17,272 nt of DNA from Tannerellaceae bacterium (GTDB lineage: Bacteria > Bacteroidota > Bacteroidia > Bacteroidales > Tannerellaceae), in assembly GCA_031267775.1 (NCBI GenBank), contig JAIRYL010000214.1, positions 1 to 17,272 of the forward strand. Direction: 5' to 3'. The notes under the pieces were generated by a model, which searched no databases, was not told where the DNA came from, and saw only the letters and a list, made by a program, of their open reading frames with translations. Both the position numbers and the translations under genes were made by a program. Each line of letters begins with the position of its first letter. Positions within the stretch are counted from its first letter, which is position 1. This document shows, in pieces, positions 6,673 to 13,303 of this stretch.

Positions 6673-6990
6673 TTTTGGCGTAACAAAAGACGTATAGAGC
6701 AGTAGCAAAGCGGCAATGGTAGTACATAGTATCCATTCATTCCGATTCATGAACATGAATGATGAGGCGACAGTTAAAAGAAGGCCGGCTATTACATTGA
6801 ATATTTGCAGACGTCTTCTTCGGTAATTCATATTTTTTGTCGGGGTTGTTAAATGGCAGATCGCTATACCGGCAGATCCAACGGCAAATAGATAAGGAAC
6901 AAAGAAAAGTTTTGCGAGAAACAATGCAGCGCCGAATAAAACCAATAATGCGGAGAAATTAAAGATTAAAGTACGTGTTTGTTGATTCAT
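6664..6990 (-). CDS. Small four-helix membrane protein, unknown
   Basis: A 108-residue protein with four hydrophobic segments arranged as two pairs (about residues 8-26, 28-45, 62-79 and 86-103). A basic loop, NMNYRRRRLQ, lies between the pairs, suggesting that this loop is cytoplasmic. No domain is recognised. It begins only 2 bp after the stop of the FtsB/DivIC-like gene, so the two are probably co-transcribed and translationally coupled. Its conserved-looking position between a cell-division gene and the end of the thioredoxin gene gives no direct clue to function. Confidence 0.75.
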   Translation of the reverse strand: MNQQTRTLIFNFSALLVLFGAALFLAKLFFVPYLFAVGSAGIAICHLTTPTKNMNYRRRRLQIFNVIAGLLLTVASSFMFMNRNEWILCTTIAALLLLYTSFVTPKEK

Positions 6991-6992
6991 GT

Positions 6993-7298
6993 TTATTTTT
7001 TTCTGATAATAAATACGTCTTCGTTTGGTTTTTTCATATAATATTCTTCACGGGCAAACCGCTCTAATCCTTCTTTGTCGGTACGAAGATCGTTCAATTT
7101 CTTTTTATTTGTTTCTATTTCGTCTTGATAGTATTTTATTTCTTTTTCCAACCCCTTGATTTTCTCGTCATAGGTATAACGTTTATATAAATTACTATCG
7201 CCCGCCGTAAATGTCAGAGCTGCAAATCCAATGATAACCAGTACGTAAGCGTTTACTTTGGACAGATATTTGTTATAAAAGTCTTTCGGAAATGACAT
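6993..7298 (-). CDS. FtsB/DivIC-family septum formation initiator protein
   Basis: A 101-residue bitopic protein: a short N-terminal cytoplasmic segment, one membrane helix at about residues 16-33 (AYVLVIIGFAALTFTAG), then a coiled coil (YDEKIKGLEKEIKYYQDEIETNKKKLNDL). The C-terminal EGLERFAREEYYMKKPNEDVFII segment is typical of FtsB/DivIC (RExYxxxKPgE). These proteins join FtsL and FtsQ/DivIB in the divisome. The start is ATG 7298; a longer frame to 7397 would run through the divergent promoter region and adds no family sequence. Confidence 0.87.
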   Translation of the reverse strand: MSFPKDFYNKYLSKVNAYVLVIIGFAALTFTAGDSNLYKRYTYDEKIKGLEKEIKYYQDEIETNKKKLNDLRTDKEGLERFAREEYYMKKPNEDVFIIRKK

Positions 7299-7316
7299 CG
7301 TATCAATTATTATTTG

Positions 7317-7324
7317 CAAAGATA
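7317..7324 (-). promoter_or_regulatory. -7 box of the FtsB/DivIC-like gene
   Basis: TATCTTTG on the minus strand, an exact TAnnTTTG match, 19 bp before the ATG at 7298. It forms an inverted pair with the dnaX box at 7341-7348. The -33 element is not clear. Confidence 0.5.
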
Positions 7325-7340
7325 AATGAATTATTTTGTA

Positions 7341-7348
7341 TATCTTTG
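7341..7348 (+). promoter_or_regulatory. -7 box of dnaX
   Basis: TATCTTTG, an exact TAnnTTTG match, 25 bp before the dnaX ATG. A TTTG occurs at 7313-7316 but is 24 bp away, longer than usual spacing. An AAGGA motif (7366-7370) precedes the ATG and may help ribosome binding. Confidence 0.5.
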
Positions 7349-7372
7349 TGTGATTAGAATAAAAAAGGATCA

Positions 7373-9091
7373 ATGGATAACTATATAGTATCTGCAAGAA
7401 AATATCGGCCTTCTACTTTCCGTAGCGTCGTAGGGCAAAAATCGCTTACTACTACTCTAAAGAATGCAATAGCAAATCATAAACTGGCTCATGCTTATCT
7501 GTTTTGCGGCCCTCGTGGAGTAGGGAAAACGTCGTGTGCGCGTATTTTTGCTAAAACCATTAATTGCCTTACTCCTGCCCCTGATGGCGAGGCGTGTAAT
7601 GAATGCGAGTCTTGCCGGGCTTTCAATGAACAGCGATCTTATAATATTCATGAATTGGATGCTGCATCCAACAACTCTGTCGATGATATCCGTTCTTTGA
7701 TTGATCAGGTGCGCATACCTCCGGCGTTAGGCAAATATAAGGTATTTATTATTGACGAGGTTCACATGTTGACGTCTCAGGCGTTTAACGCTTTTCTTAA
7801 AACGTTGGAAGAACCTCCTCGTCACGCTTTATTCATATTGGCTACTACAGAGAAGCATAAAGTATTACCAACAATCTTATCTCGTTGCCAGATATATGAT
7901 TTTTCCCGTATTTCGATAGCTGATATGGTGGAACATCTGGACTATGTATCATCGCAGGAAGGCGTTACGGCTGAACCGGAAGCTTTAAATGTAATTGCCC
8001 AGAAGGCTGACGGCGGAATGCGCGACGCTTTATCTATATTTGACCAAATGGCGAGCTTTACAAATGGGAATATTACTTATCAGGCAGTTATAGATAGCCT
8101 GAATGTACTTGATTATGAGTATTATTTCAGATTGACCGACGCTATATTGTCGAGCAATGTCCGTTCGGCTGTCCTTACGCTGAATGAGATATTTAGTAAG
8201 GGCTTCGACGGCCAAAATATTATTACGGGATTAGCTTCGCATTTTCGTGATTTATTGGTTTGCAAGGATCAAGCAACGCTTGTTCTGTTTGAAGTAGGAG
8301 CTTCTATCCGTGAACGTTATAAAGAAACAGCGAAGCTTTGTTCCGACTTGTTTTTATTTAAAGCTATCGAATTGGCAAACGGATGTGATTTAAATTATCG
8401 CATAAGCCGCAACAAACGTTTATTAATGGAGTTAACGCTAATTCAATTATGTCAGATAAACCAACTTCAACCGGAAGATGGTAAAAAAAAACTCCTGATT
8501 GAACCTGCAGGTCAATCTTCGCCTGCCGCTGCCGCATCGGCTATATCCTCGTCTAAAGCGGAGACTGCGCAAATGCCTCATGCTGCAAATATTTCTGTAA
8601 CACAATCTGTTAATCAGGTTCCTCCAAAGAAAAAAGCGTCTCAGGCGCCCGTATCGACGTCGATTAAGAAAGCCATAGAGAAGGATCCTGAAAAACAAAT
8701 ACGGCATACATCAACAGCAAATGAAGAATCTGCTGATTTTGAACAATCTGAATTAACAGGATGCTGGGACGAGTATGCACAAAAAATAGAGAAGAACGCT
8801 TATTTAAAGGGTGCAATGGTAAACTGTAAACCTGTATTACAGGAGAATTATAATTTTGAGGTGGCAGTACACAATCCTGGTCAACAGGAGGAGTTATTAA
8901 ATGACAGTATAAATCTATTGCCTTTCTTACGCACCAACCTGAAAAACAGTCATATTCAAATGCGGATTCGTATTTCTGAAACAAACGAAAAAAAATTAGC
9001 TTATACATCAACAGAGAAATATGAACATTTGATGGATATGAACCCTGTATTGGATAAGCTAAGAGATGAATTTAATCTGACATTAGATTGA
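7373..9091 (+). CDS. dnaX: DNA polymerase III subunit gamma/tau
   Basis: Clamp-loader ATPase of the replicase; the long form also bridges to helicase and polymerase. The 572-residue protein begins YIVSARKYRPSTFRSVVGQ. It has Walker A GPRGVGKT (46-53), a zinc-binding set C65, C75, C78 and C81, Walker B FIIDEVHML with D128/E129, and the SRC arginine-finger motif at 170-172. The conserved core ends near residue 370, followed by an Ala/Ser/Lys-rich linker and a divergent C-terminal domain (about 450-572). At codons 371-373 lies a run of nine As with a hairpin after it, so a shorter gamma-like form may be produced. It is divergent from the FtsB/DivIC-like gene. Confidence 0.95.
   Translation: MDNYIVSARKYRPSTFRSVVGQKSLTTTLKNAIANHKLAHAYLFCGPRGVGKTSCARIFAKTINCLTPAPDGEACNECESCRAFNEQRSYNIHELDAASNNSVDDIRSLIDQVRIPPALGKYKVFIIDEVHMLTSQAFNAFLKTLEEPPRHALFILATTEKHKVLPTILSRCQIYDFSRISIADMVEHLDYVSSQEGVTAEPEALNVIAQKADGGMRDALSIFDQMASFTNGNITYQAVIDSLNVLDYEYYFRLTDAILSSNVRSAVLTLNEIFSKGFDGQNIITGLASHFRDLLVCKDQATLVLFEVGASIRERYKETAKLCSDLFLFKAIELANGCDLNYRISRNKRLLMELTLIQLCQINQLQPEDGKKKLLIEPAGQSSPAAAASAISSSKAETAQMPHAANISVTQSVNQVPPKKKASQAPVSTSIKKAIEKDPEKQIRHTSTANEESADFEQSELTGCWDEYAQKIEKNAYLKGAMVNCKPVLQENYNFEVAVHNPGQQEELLNDSINLLPFLRTNLKNSHIQMRIRISETNEKKLAYTSTEKYEHLMDMNPVLDKLRDEFNLTLD
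8483..8517 (+). promoter_or_regulatory. Candidate programmed slippage or frameshift site in dnaX
   Basis: Nine As (8483-8491) occupy three in-frame AAA codons. After a 5-nt spacer comes a stem-loop: GATTGA (8497-8502), unpaired A8503, CC, loop TGCA (8506-8509), GG and TCAATC (8512-8517). Gaining a base (or a -1 shift) gives TGA at 8500-8502; losing one gives TGA at 8496-8498. Either makes a protein of about 375 residues ending right after the ATPase/clamp-loader core, as in gamma of E. coli (ribosomal frameshift) and Thermus (transcript slippage on a nine-A run). Confidence 0.5.
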
Positions 9092-9367
9092 TTGATGCAT
9101 CGTTTCTAATGTTATCTTTTTTGAATATTCAGTCATTCTATCCAATAATTTTTTTTGGATATCTGTTTTTATCAATAAATAGGCAAAAAACATACGCGCG
9201 CCGGATAATCGCGCCGGCATGATAATACGCGCAAAAAAGTTCTTTGCGCGTTCGCTAAGCGCGTCATTTTTCAATGAATTTTAAATCATCCGGATAGATT
9301 GAACGCTTTAGGCAGAAGATAGCTTGAAAATATATGTTTTTATTTTGTTGCGTATGACGACAAGGAT
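9092..9367. other. Convergent intergenic region with hairpins and a GCGC-rich patch
   Basis: It lies between the 3' ends of dnaX and the small FHA gene. TATCCAA/TTGGATA (9139-9145 and 9155-9161), with a T-rich loop and a following TCTGTTTTTA, is a possible dnaX terminator. From 9195 to 9263 there are six GCGC sites (two overlap). GCGCCGG is repeated at 9198 and 9211, and a 9-bp stem ACGCGCAAA/TTTGCGCGT occurs at 9227-9251. A 63-codon minus-strand frame crosses it, but I do not regard it as a gene. Confidence 0.5.
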
Positions 9368-9778
9368 TTATCCGCTTATTTTGGTATTTCTTTCTATGTC
9401 TGTAAATTCACTGTCTTCGCTGTTTTTTTTAATGATAAAACAGGTTTCTCCGCCAAGTATGACGTCGTTATCCGAAAGTTCCAAATAATCGTGTATATTT
9501 AATTTTTTCCGGATATTTTTTTTATTGTCTTTTAGAAATGTGCCGTTTCTTGAATTATTATCCTGCAAGTAAAAACGTATTCTCTTTTTTTCATCTTCCG
9601 TTACAATGATCATAAAATGTTCCCGGCTCAGGAAAGCGTCGTCCGATACTATCAGTTCTCCGGTTTTATCTTTGCTGCTTCTTCCTATTTTATTTTCGCC
9701 TGCATACAGGTTTATGCAGGCAATTTCCCGATTTTCTTTGTTTATAACTTTAAGTTCTCCCAATAGTTTATTATACAT
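9368..9778 (-). CDS. Small soluble FHA-domain protein
   Basis: A 136-residue cytoplasmic protein that is almost entirely one FHA domain. It shows the expected phosphothreonine-binding pattern: IGR at residues 31-33, SREH at 51-54 and NSRNGT at 75-80, with a hydrophobic strand near VILGGETCFII. FHA domains bind pThr peptides, usually of Ser/Thr kinase substrates. It is the last gene of the accessory cluster, 11 bp after the FHA/zinc-ribbon gene, and is probably translated from the same transcript. Its partner is unknown. The kinase and the Thr-rich acidic protein of the cluster are the obvious candidates. Confidence 0.85.
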   Translation of the reverse strand: MYNKLLGELKVINKENREIACINLYAGENKIGRSSKDKTGELIVSDDAFLSREHFMIIVTEDEKKRIRFYLQDNNSRNGTFLKDNKKNIRKKLNIHDYLELSDNDVILGGETCFIIKKNSEDSEFTDIERNTKISG

Positions 9779-9789
9779 ATAGCATCCAT

Positions 9790-10482
9790 TTAAAATTCCG
9801 GAATATATTCTTTAGCCCATACAGCTTTACAGTTCGGACATTGTTTATCGTCGCGGTGTAACTCCCATTCTTTGCTTAGCTGATACGTTTTGCAACGGGG
9901 GCATTTATATTTTTTATTAAAATTGATTTTTGCCTGTTTCAGTTTTTCGTCGCGTTTTTTGTCTGTTGTAAGAAACATCGCCGTAGCTTGCAATAAAGAG
10001 TTGAGAGCGATGTAGACAGGAAAAAAGAAAACGCCTCTTGATCCGTCGCCTGAAAAGAACGCATATAAAGATACAAATACGATGACGGGAAGGCTCATGA
10101 TCATGAATTTTTTCAGGCTAAGCTTGCGTTGGCCTTCTTTAACAATCCTGTCTTTTTCCGTTTGGTAATCGTCGTAAACTTTTTTCAGACTATTAAATTC
10201 GCTGCTGTAATCGTTAAATTCAGGTTCAAGCATTAGTTTTTTAAAGATGGGTATAACGTCGAAAGGATGTTTTACTATAGAAACTTTATCTTCCGGTTTT
10301 AAAGCAACCTTTTTTATGCGAAACCCGTTGACAAACGTTCCATTGGTTGAATTTAAGTCTTCAATAATCAACTCTCTTCCTTCCACATAAACGATGGCGT
10401 GATGTTCGCTTACATCTTCATAATTAACCTGTATCGTATTACTTTCCGCTCTTCCGATGGTACGTTTGTATTTATCTGTCAT
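9790..10482 (-). CDS. FHA-domain membrane protein with C-terminal zinc ribbon
   Basis: A 230-residue protein in three parts. The N-terminal FHA domain (about 5-80) has IGR 9-11, SEHH 25-28 and NSTNGT 44-49. A charged linker (90-122) leads to two membrane segments (about 125-143 and 150-171). The C-terminal zinc ribbon has CPRC (194-197) and CPNC (215-218). With two membrane passes, both the FHA domain and the ribbon should face the cytoplasm. It could recruit phosphorylated proteins to the inner membrane; the ligand of the ribbon is unknown. It follows the acidic gene after a 91-bp gap holding a hairpin. Confidence 0.85.
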   Translation of the reverse strand: MTDKYKRTIGRAESNTIQVNYEDVSEHHAIVYVEGRELIIEDLNSTNGTFVNGFRIKKVALKPEDKVSIVKHPFDVIPIFKKLMLEPEFNDYSSEFNSLKKVYDDYQTEKDRIVKEGQRKLSLKKFMIMSLPVIVFVSLYAFFSGDGSRGVFFFPVYIALNSLLQATAMFLTTDKKRDEKLKQAKINFNKKYKCPRCKTYQLSKEWELHRDDKQCPNCKAVWAKEYIPEF

Positions 10483-10525
10483 GATGATATGGATAATGAT
10501 GTAAAAACAGTTATTTTTTTAGACT

Positions 10526-10563
10526 AAAACTTACCGTTCGTATCCTTTGAAACGGTAAGTTTT
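10526..10563 (-). terminator. 13-bp hairpin between the acidic and FHA/zinc-ribbon genes
   Basis: AAAACTTACCGTT (10526-10538) and AACGGTAAGTTTT (10551-10563) pair perfectly around a 12-nt loop. It lies 11 bp after the acidic gene's stop. There is no long U-run beyond the stem's own Ts, so termination may be partial and the two FHA genes may be read at a reduced level. Confidence 0.5.
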
Positions 10564-10573
10564 ATCTTTATTT

Positions 10574-11275
10574 TCAGAAAAGATCCGTTCCCTGCGGCGT
10601 TTCAACATCAATGCCGGGATGTTCCTGATTAACCGTTACCCATTCGACAGTACTGTCATCCATATCGAATGTATCGTGCGTTTGTTCTGTGGAAAGAGGT
10701 ACGTCATCCGGTTCAGGTTTGTCAAGCGGGTCGCCGCTATCAATCGGTTCTTCCGTCGGGGTATCTTCTACGATAGATTCTGTAGCGGACGCTTCATTTG
10801 CCGGAGGTTCGTCTATGGGTTGTTCTTCAAGCGGGCGTTCTGTTAGCGATTCTTTTATCGGTTCTTCCGTTGCATATTCTTTTACGGCAGATTCTTCTTT
10901 TGCAGATTCTTTTGTAAATTCTTCAGTTGCAGACTCTGAAGTAAATTCCTCTGTTGCAGATTCTTTTACAGGCTCTCCTGCTTTGACGACAATTATTTTT
11001 TCCGGCGTTTTAGTTATTGGCATTTCCTGGATTTTCTCTTTAAATACCGTTTCGGAAGCCGTTTGACCGATCGTTGTATCCGGTTCGGATTCATCCGGCG
11101 TATCCTGTTGCGATTGCTGATTGGCTGCATGCACGCTTCCTGCTCCGATAATACCTCCTGTTATAACGGCGCCTGCTATTTTCAAGCCGTCGGCTCCTTT
11201 TTTTTGTTCAGGATTCGTATCGCCTGCATGATTGTTTTGAACGCTGTTTTCATTGGAATCTTCTGTTGTTTTCAT
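10574..11275 (-). CDS. Membrane-anchored acidic Thr/Glu-rich repeat protein
   Basis: A 233-residue protein with a polar N-terminus (1-30), one hydrophobic glycine-rich segment (GLKIAGAVITGGIIGAGSVHA, about 30-50) and a very acidic tail. Residues 104-150 contain degenerate repeats of the type ESATEEFTS/ESATEEFTK/ESAKEE/EYATEEP, with more Thr-Glu-Glu-Pro units to 178. No enzyme domain is seen. Basic residues before the hydrophobic segment suggest N-in topology with the tail in the periplasm, but cleavage after VHA or the opposite topology cannot be excluded. It lies among the kinase and FHA genes and could be a phosphorylated scaffold, though only if the tail reaches the cytoplasm. Confidence 0.7.
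   Translation of the reverse strand: MKTTEDSNENSVQNNHAGDTNPEQKKGADGLKIAGAVITGGIIGAGSVHAANQQSQQDTPDESEPDTTIGQTASETVFKEKIQEMPITKTPEKIIVVKAGEPVKESATEEFTSESATEEFTKESAKEESAVKEYATEEPIKESLTERPLEEQPIDEPPANEASATESIVEDTPTEEPIDSGDPLDKPEPDDVPLSTEQTHDTFDMDDSTVEWVTVNQEHPGIDVETPQGTDLF
10826..10966 (-). repeat. Degenerate in-frame repeat coding for acidic Thr/Glu units
   Basis: The DNA encoding residues 104-150 of the acidic protein contains imperfect repeats built on codons for ESATEEFT. Two adjacent units are nearly identical in protein sequence (105-112 and 114-121) and later units are more diverged. Such arrays can change in length by slippage. Confidence 0.6.
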
Positions 11276-11330
11276 GATTGTTTTTATTTTAATTACGATG
11301 GATGATTTTAAACGTTATTCATGGCTGTTG

Positions 11331-11789
11331 TTATTTTATATTTGTCCGTTCCGTTTCTCGCTTTACATACGTACTGATTGTTGTCGGCAGGATTGTAGCG
11401 TAGATTTTTGCCGCTTTTTCATTATCTTCTTTTTCTTGTTTTTTCTTGTTTTTATACACGCCGTCAAGGTCTATCAGTTCTTGCGGGCTAAAAGATATCT
11501 GTCCGGCCTCATTATACCTGACAATTACATTGGGGTTTAAAAGATAATGGATGATTTTTGTATTGACAGTATCCCATTTGGAACGATTTTTGGGTTTGTC
11601 GAGTTTATTGATGTTGGCTTCATAAATTTCATTGTACAGAATGAAGAAATTCTGGTTGATTTCCAATAGGCTATCCATATAAACAAGACGAGCGTATTTC
11701 CTTTCTTTTGTTTGATTTTGAGCTACTAATGATCCAACAAACAGAAATGTTCCGATAATAATGCATGTTAATTTAATTGTTGTTTTCAT
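11331..11789 (-). CDS. Small secreted protein of unknown function
   Basis: A 152-residue protein with a signal peptide (MKTTIKLTCIIIGTFLFVGSLVAQ, likely cleaved after residue 23). The mature part is helical and highly charged (EINQNFFILYNEIYEANINKLDKPKN, KNKKKQEKEDNEKAAKIYA), with no Cys lipobox and no recognised domain. It has its own candidate promoter at 11819-11849 and is followed after 55 bp by the acidic protein gene. It is probably periplasmic. Its role in the cluster is unknown. Confidence 0.7.
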   Translation of the reverse strand: MKTTIKLTCIIIGTFLFVGSLVAQNQTKERKYARLVYMDSLLEINQNFFILYNEIYEANINKLDKPKNRSKWDTVNTKIIHYLLNPNVIVRYNEAGQISFSPQELIDLDGVYKNKKKQEKEDNEKAAKIYATILPTTISTYVKRETERTNIK

Positions 11790-11818
11790 ATATACGTACT
11801 ATTTATTAGTTTATAAAG

Positions 11819-11849
11819 CAAAGATAAGTTACTTATTTCCTGATGCAGA
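11819..11849 (-). promoter_or_regulatory. Internal promoter within the kinase/FHA cluster
   Basis: On the minus strand TATCTTTG (11826-11819) matches the Bacteroidetes -7 box, with TCTG (11849-11846) 19 bp upstream as a near -33 TTTG. Transcription should start near 11813, about 25 nt before the ATG at 11789. Together with the hairpin just upstream at 11885-11914 it marks a transcriptional division of the cluster. Confidence 0.55.
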
Positions 11850-11884
11850 CTATACTGTATAAACCGGACGCCGGATACTTATAC

Positions 11885-11914
11885 GGGAAAAGAGGCGTTA
11901 GCGCCTCTTTTCCC
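11885..11914 (-). terminator. Strong 13-bp hairpin after the TPR/barrel gene
   Basis: GGGAAAAGAGGCG (11885-11897) and CGCCTCTTTTCCC (11902-11914) are perfectly complementary with loop TTAG. It begins 6 bp after the stop at 11921. There is no trailing U-run apart from Ts inside the arm, but position and strength fit a terminator. Confidence 0.65.
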
Positions 11915-11920
11915 TAACTT

Positions 11921-13288
11921 TTAAAAACACAGGCCGATACCGAAAACGTGTTTGGTTTTTCCGATATAACTTTCGTCCGCTTTTTTCAGGGCAAAACGAT
12001 ATTGGAACGTATATCGGAGCGTTATCCAGTCTTTTCCCATAATGGGTATTTTTCCCAGCAAACCAATTTCGGGCGAAATGGCGTTTCGGAACTGGAGTTT
12101 CAAGTTGTCCGTATTAGATGACGCTGCAACCGGCAGATTATCGATCACCTGACCGGAATCGTCGGAATCGTCGGGATTGTTTAAAACATATTCGCTGACA
12201 GTCGTAAAGCCAGGGCCAAAAAACAGCCATACCGGTTTATACAACATGACAGTCCAGCCAAAAGAGACATTTGCTTCGGCTTTTTCCACTAATTTATCTT
12301 CGTCGCGAATCAGTTCAAACATTTTAGAATTAAACCTGAGCGAGAAATAGCCGCCCACTTTGTAAAATTCCTTATAATTACCGGTAGAAAAACCAATGGG
12401 CGTATTACCGGCAAATTCATAACTAACCGAATGATACCTCTGCGTCAGACGGCCATCTATGTAACTAAGCCTTAGATTGGACTGGGCAGATCCATTACAA
12501 TTTTGTTTAACCACCTTTTCATAATACGCTTTCGCCTCGTCGTAGTTTCTTTCTTCAAAGTATCTTTCAGCGGTATTGTAACAATCCGCGCAAAAATTGG
12601 TAAACCTCCTTATGGCGTCATTCTTTTTGTCTTCCAACACCTTATCATTCTGATTTAAATTAAAAGCCCTCTGGTAAAGTTCGCCGGCACGTCTGAAGTC
12701 GGATAAATTATAGGCAGATTCGGCGTCTTTAGTATAGGAAGCGATTGAATCTATATTTTGTATCATTTTTTCTACACGGGAATCTTTTTTGTAATCCCAA
12801 CATTCGGTTGCTTGTTTATACTCCTCTTTGGCCTGGTCGTACAAAGCCGTTTTGAAAGATAAATCAGCTTTTTCTACGGTAGATAAATAGCAAGACAAAT
12901 CTCTTTCCAGGTTTGGATCATATACCAGGAAGTATTTTTTTTGTTTCCTTTCCAGGCTGTTGAGCGGAATGGTTAGCCGTCTGTATTGAGGGTTCGTTAT
13001 AAAAAGCTCATCCATTACGAAATGACGACTTCTGTTTAATGCGATCCTGTAATTTACAGTTTCGCCATTATTCGTAACTGCTGAAGGCGTTAGCTTTCCT
13101 AATAATTCAGATTCGAATGTAAGCGGTATGGACGCGCTACACTCTATTTCTACTTCTCCAGTTGTAGTGTTTTCGTCTCCGTCTGTCAGTATTTTGGCTT
13201 TGGAAATATCTTCCTGATAGATTAAAATTTTCTGACTGTAAGCTAACAAAGAAAAGAATAAAAAAATACAGATTAATTTTGTTTTCAT
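11921..13288 (-). CDS. Secreted TPR protein with probable outer-membrane beta-barrel end
   Basis: A 455-residue protein with a signal peptide (MKTKLICIFLFFSLLAYSQ). An N-terminal beta-rich region (20-125) leads to helical TPR-like repeats (about 130-265), with motifs such as ALYDQAKEEYKQATE, DFRRAGELYQRAFNLN and NYDEAKAYYEKVVK. The last about 180 residues alternate hydrophobic and polar residues and are rich in aromatics (YFSLRFNSKMF, VSFGWTVMLY, LRYTFQYRFALKK), ending HVFGIGLCF. A terminal aromatic residue fits outer-membrane barrel insertion. The protein may bind partners through its TPRs in the periplasm. It is 15 bp downstream of the NTF2-like gene. Confidence 0.72.
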   Translation of the reverse strand: MKTKLICIFLFFSLLAYSQKILIYQEDISKAKILTDGDENTTTGEVEIECSASIPLTFESELLGKLTPSAVTNNGETVNYRIALNRSRHFVMDELFITNPQYRRLTIPLNSLERKQKKYFLVYDPNLERDLSCYLSTVEKADLSFKTALYDQAKEEYKQATECWDYKKDSRVEKMIQNIDSIASYTKDAESAYNLSDFRRAGELYQRAFNLNQNDKVLEDKKNDAIRRFTNFCADCYNTAERYFEERNYDEAKAYYEKVVKQNCNGSAQSNLRLSYIDGRLTQRYHSVSYEFAGNTPIGFSTGNYKEFYKVGGYFSLRFNSKMFELIRDEDKLVEKAEANVSFGWTVMLYKPVWLFFGPGFTTVSEYVLNNPDDSDDSGQVIDNLPVAASSNTDNLKLQFRNAISPEIGLLGKIPIMGKDWITLRYTFQYRFALKKADESYIGKTKHVFGIGLCF

Positions 13289-13303
13289 ACGATGATACTT
13301 ATT

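Noticed and set aside
9083..9274. 63-codon minus-strand ORF overlapping the dnaX 3' end
   Set aside because: No ribosome-binding or TAnnTTTG signal upstream, it runs through a GCGC repeat patch and overlaps dnaX on the opposite strand; no recognisable sequence. A small gene cannot be fully excluded.
10689..11066. 125-codon plus-strand Ser/Gly-rich ORF
   Set aside because: Antisense reading of the Thr/Glu repeat region; its repeats are a by-product of the minus-strand codon repeats.
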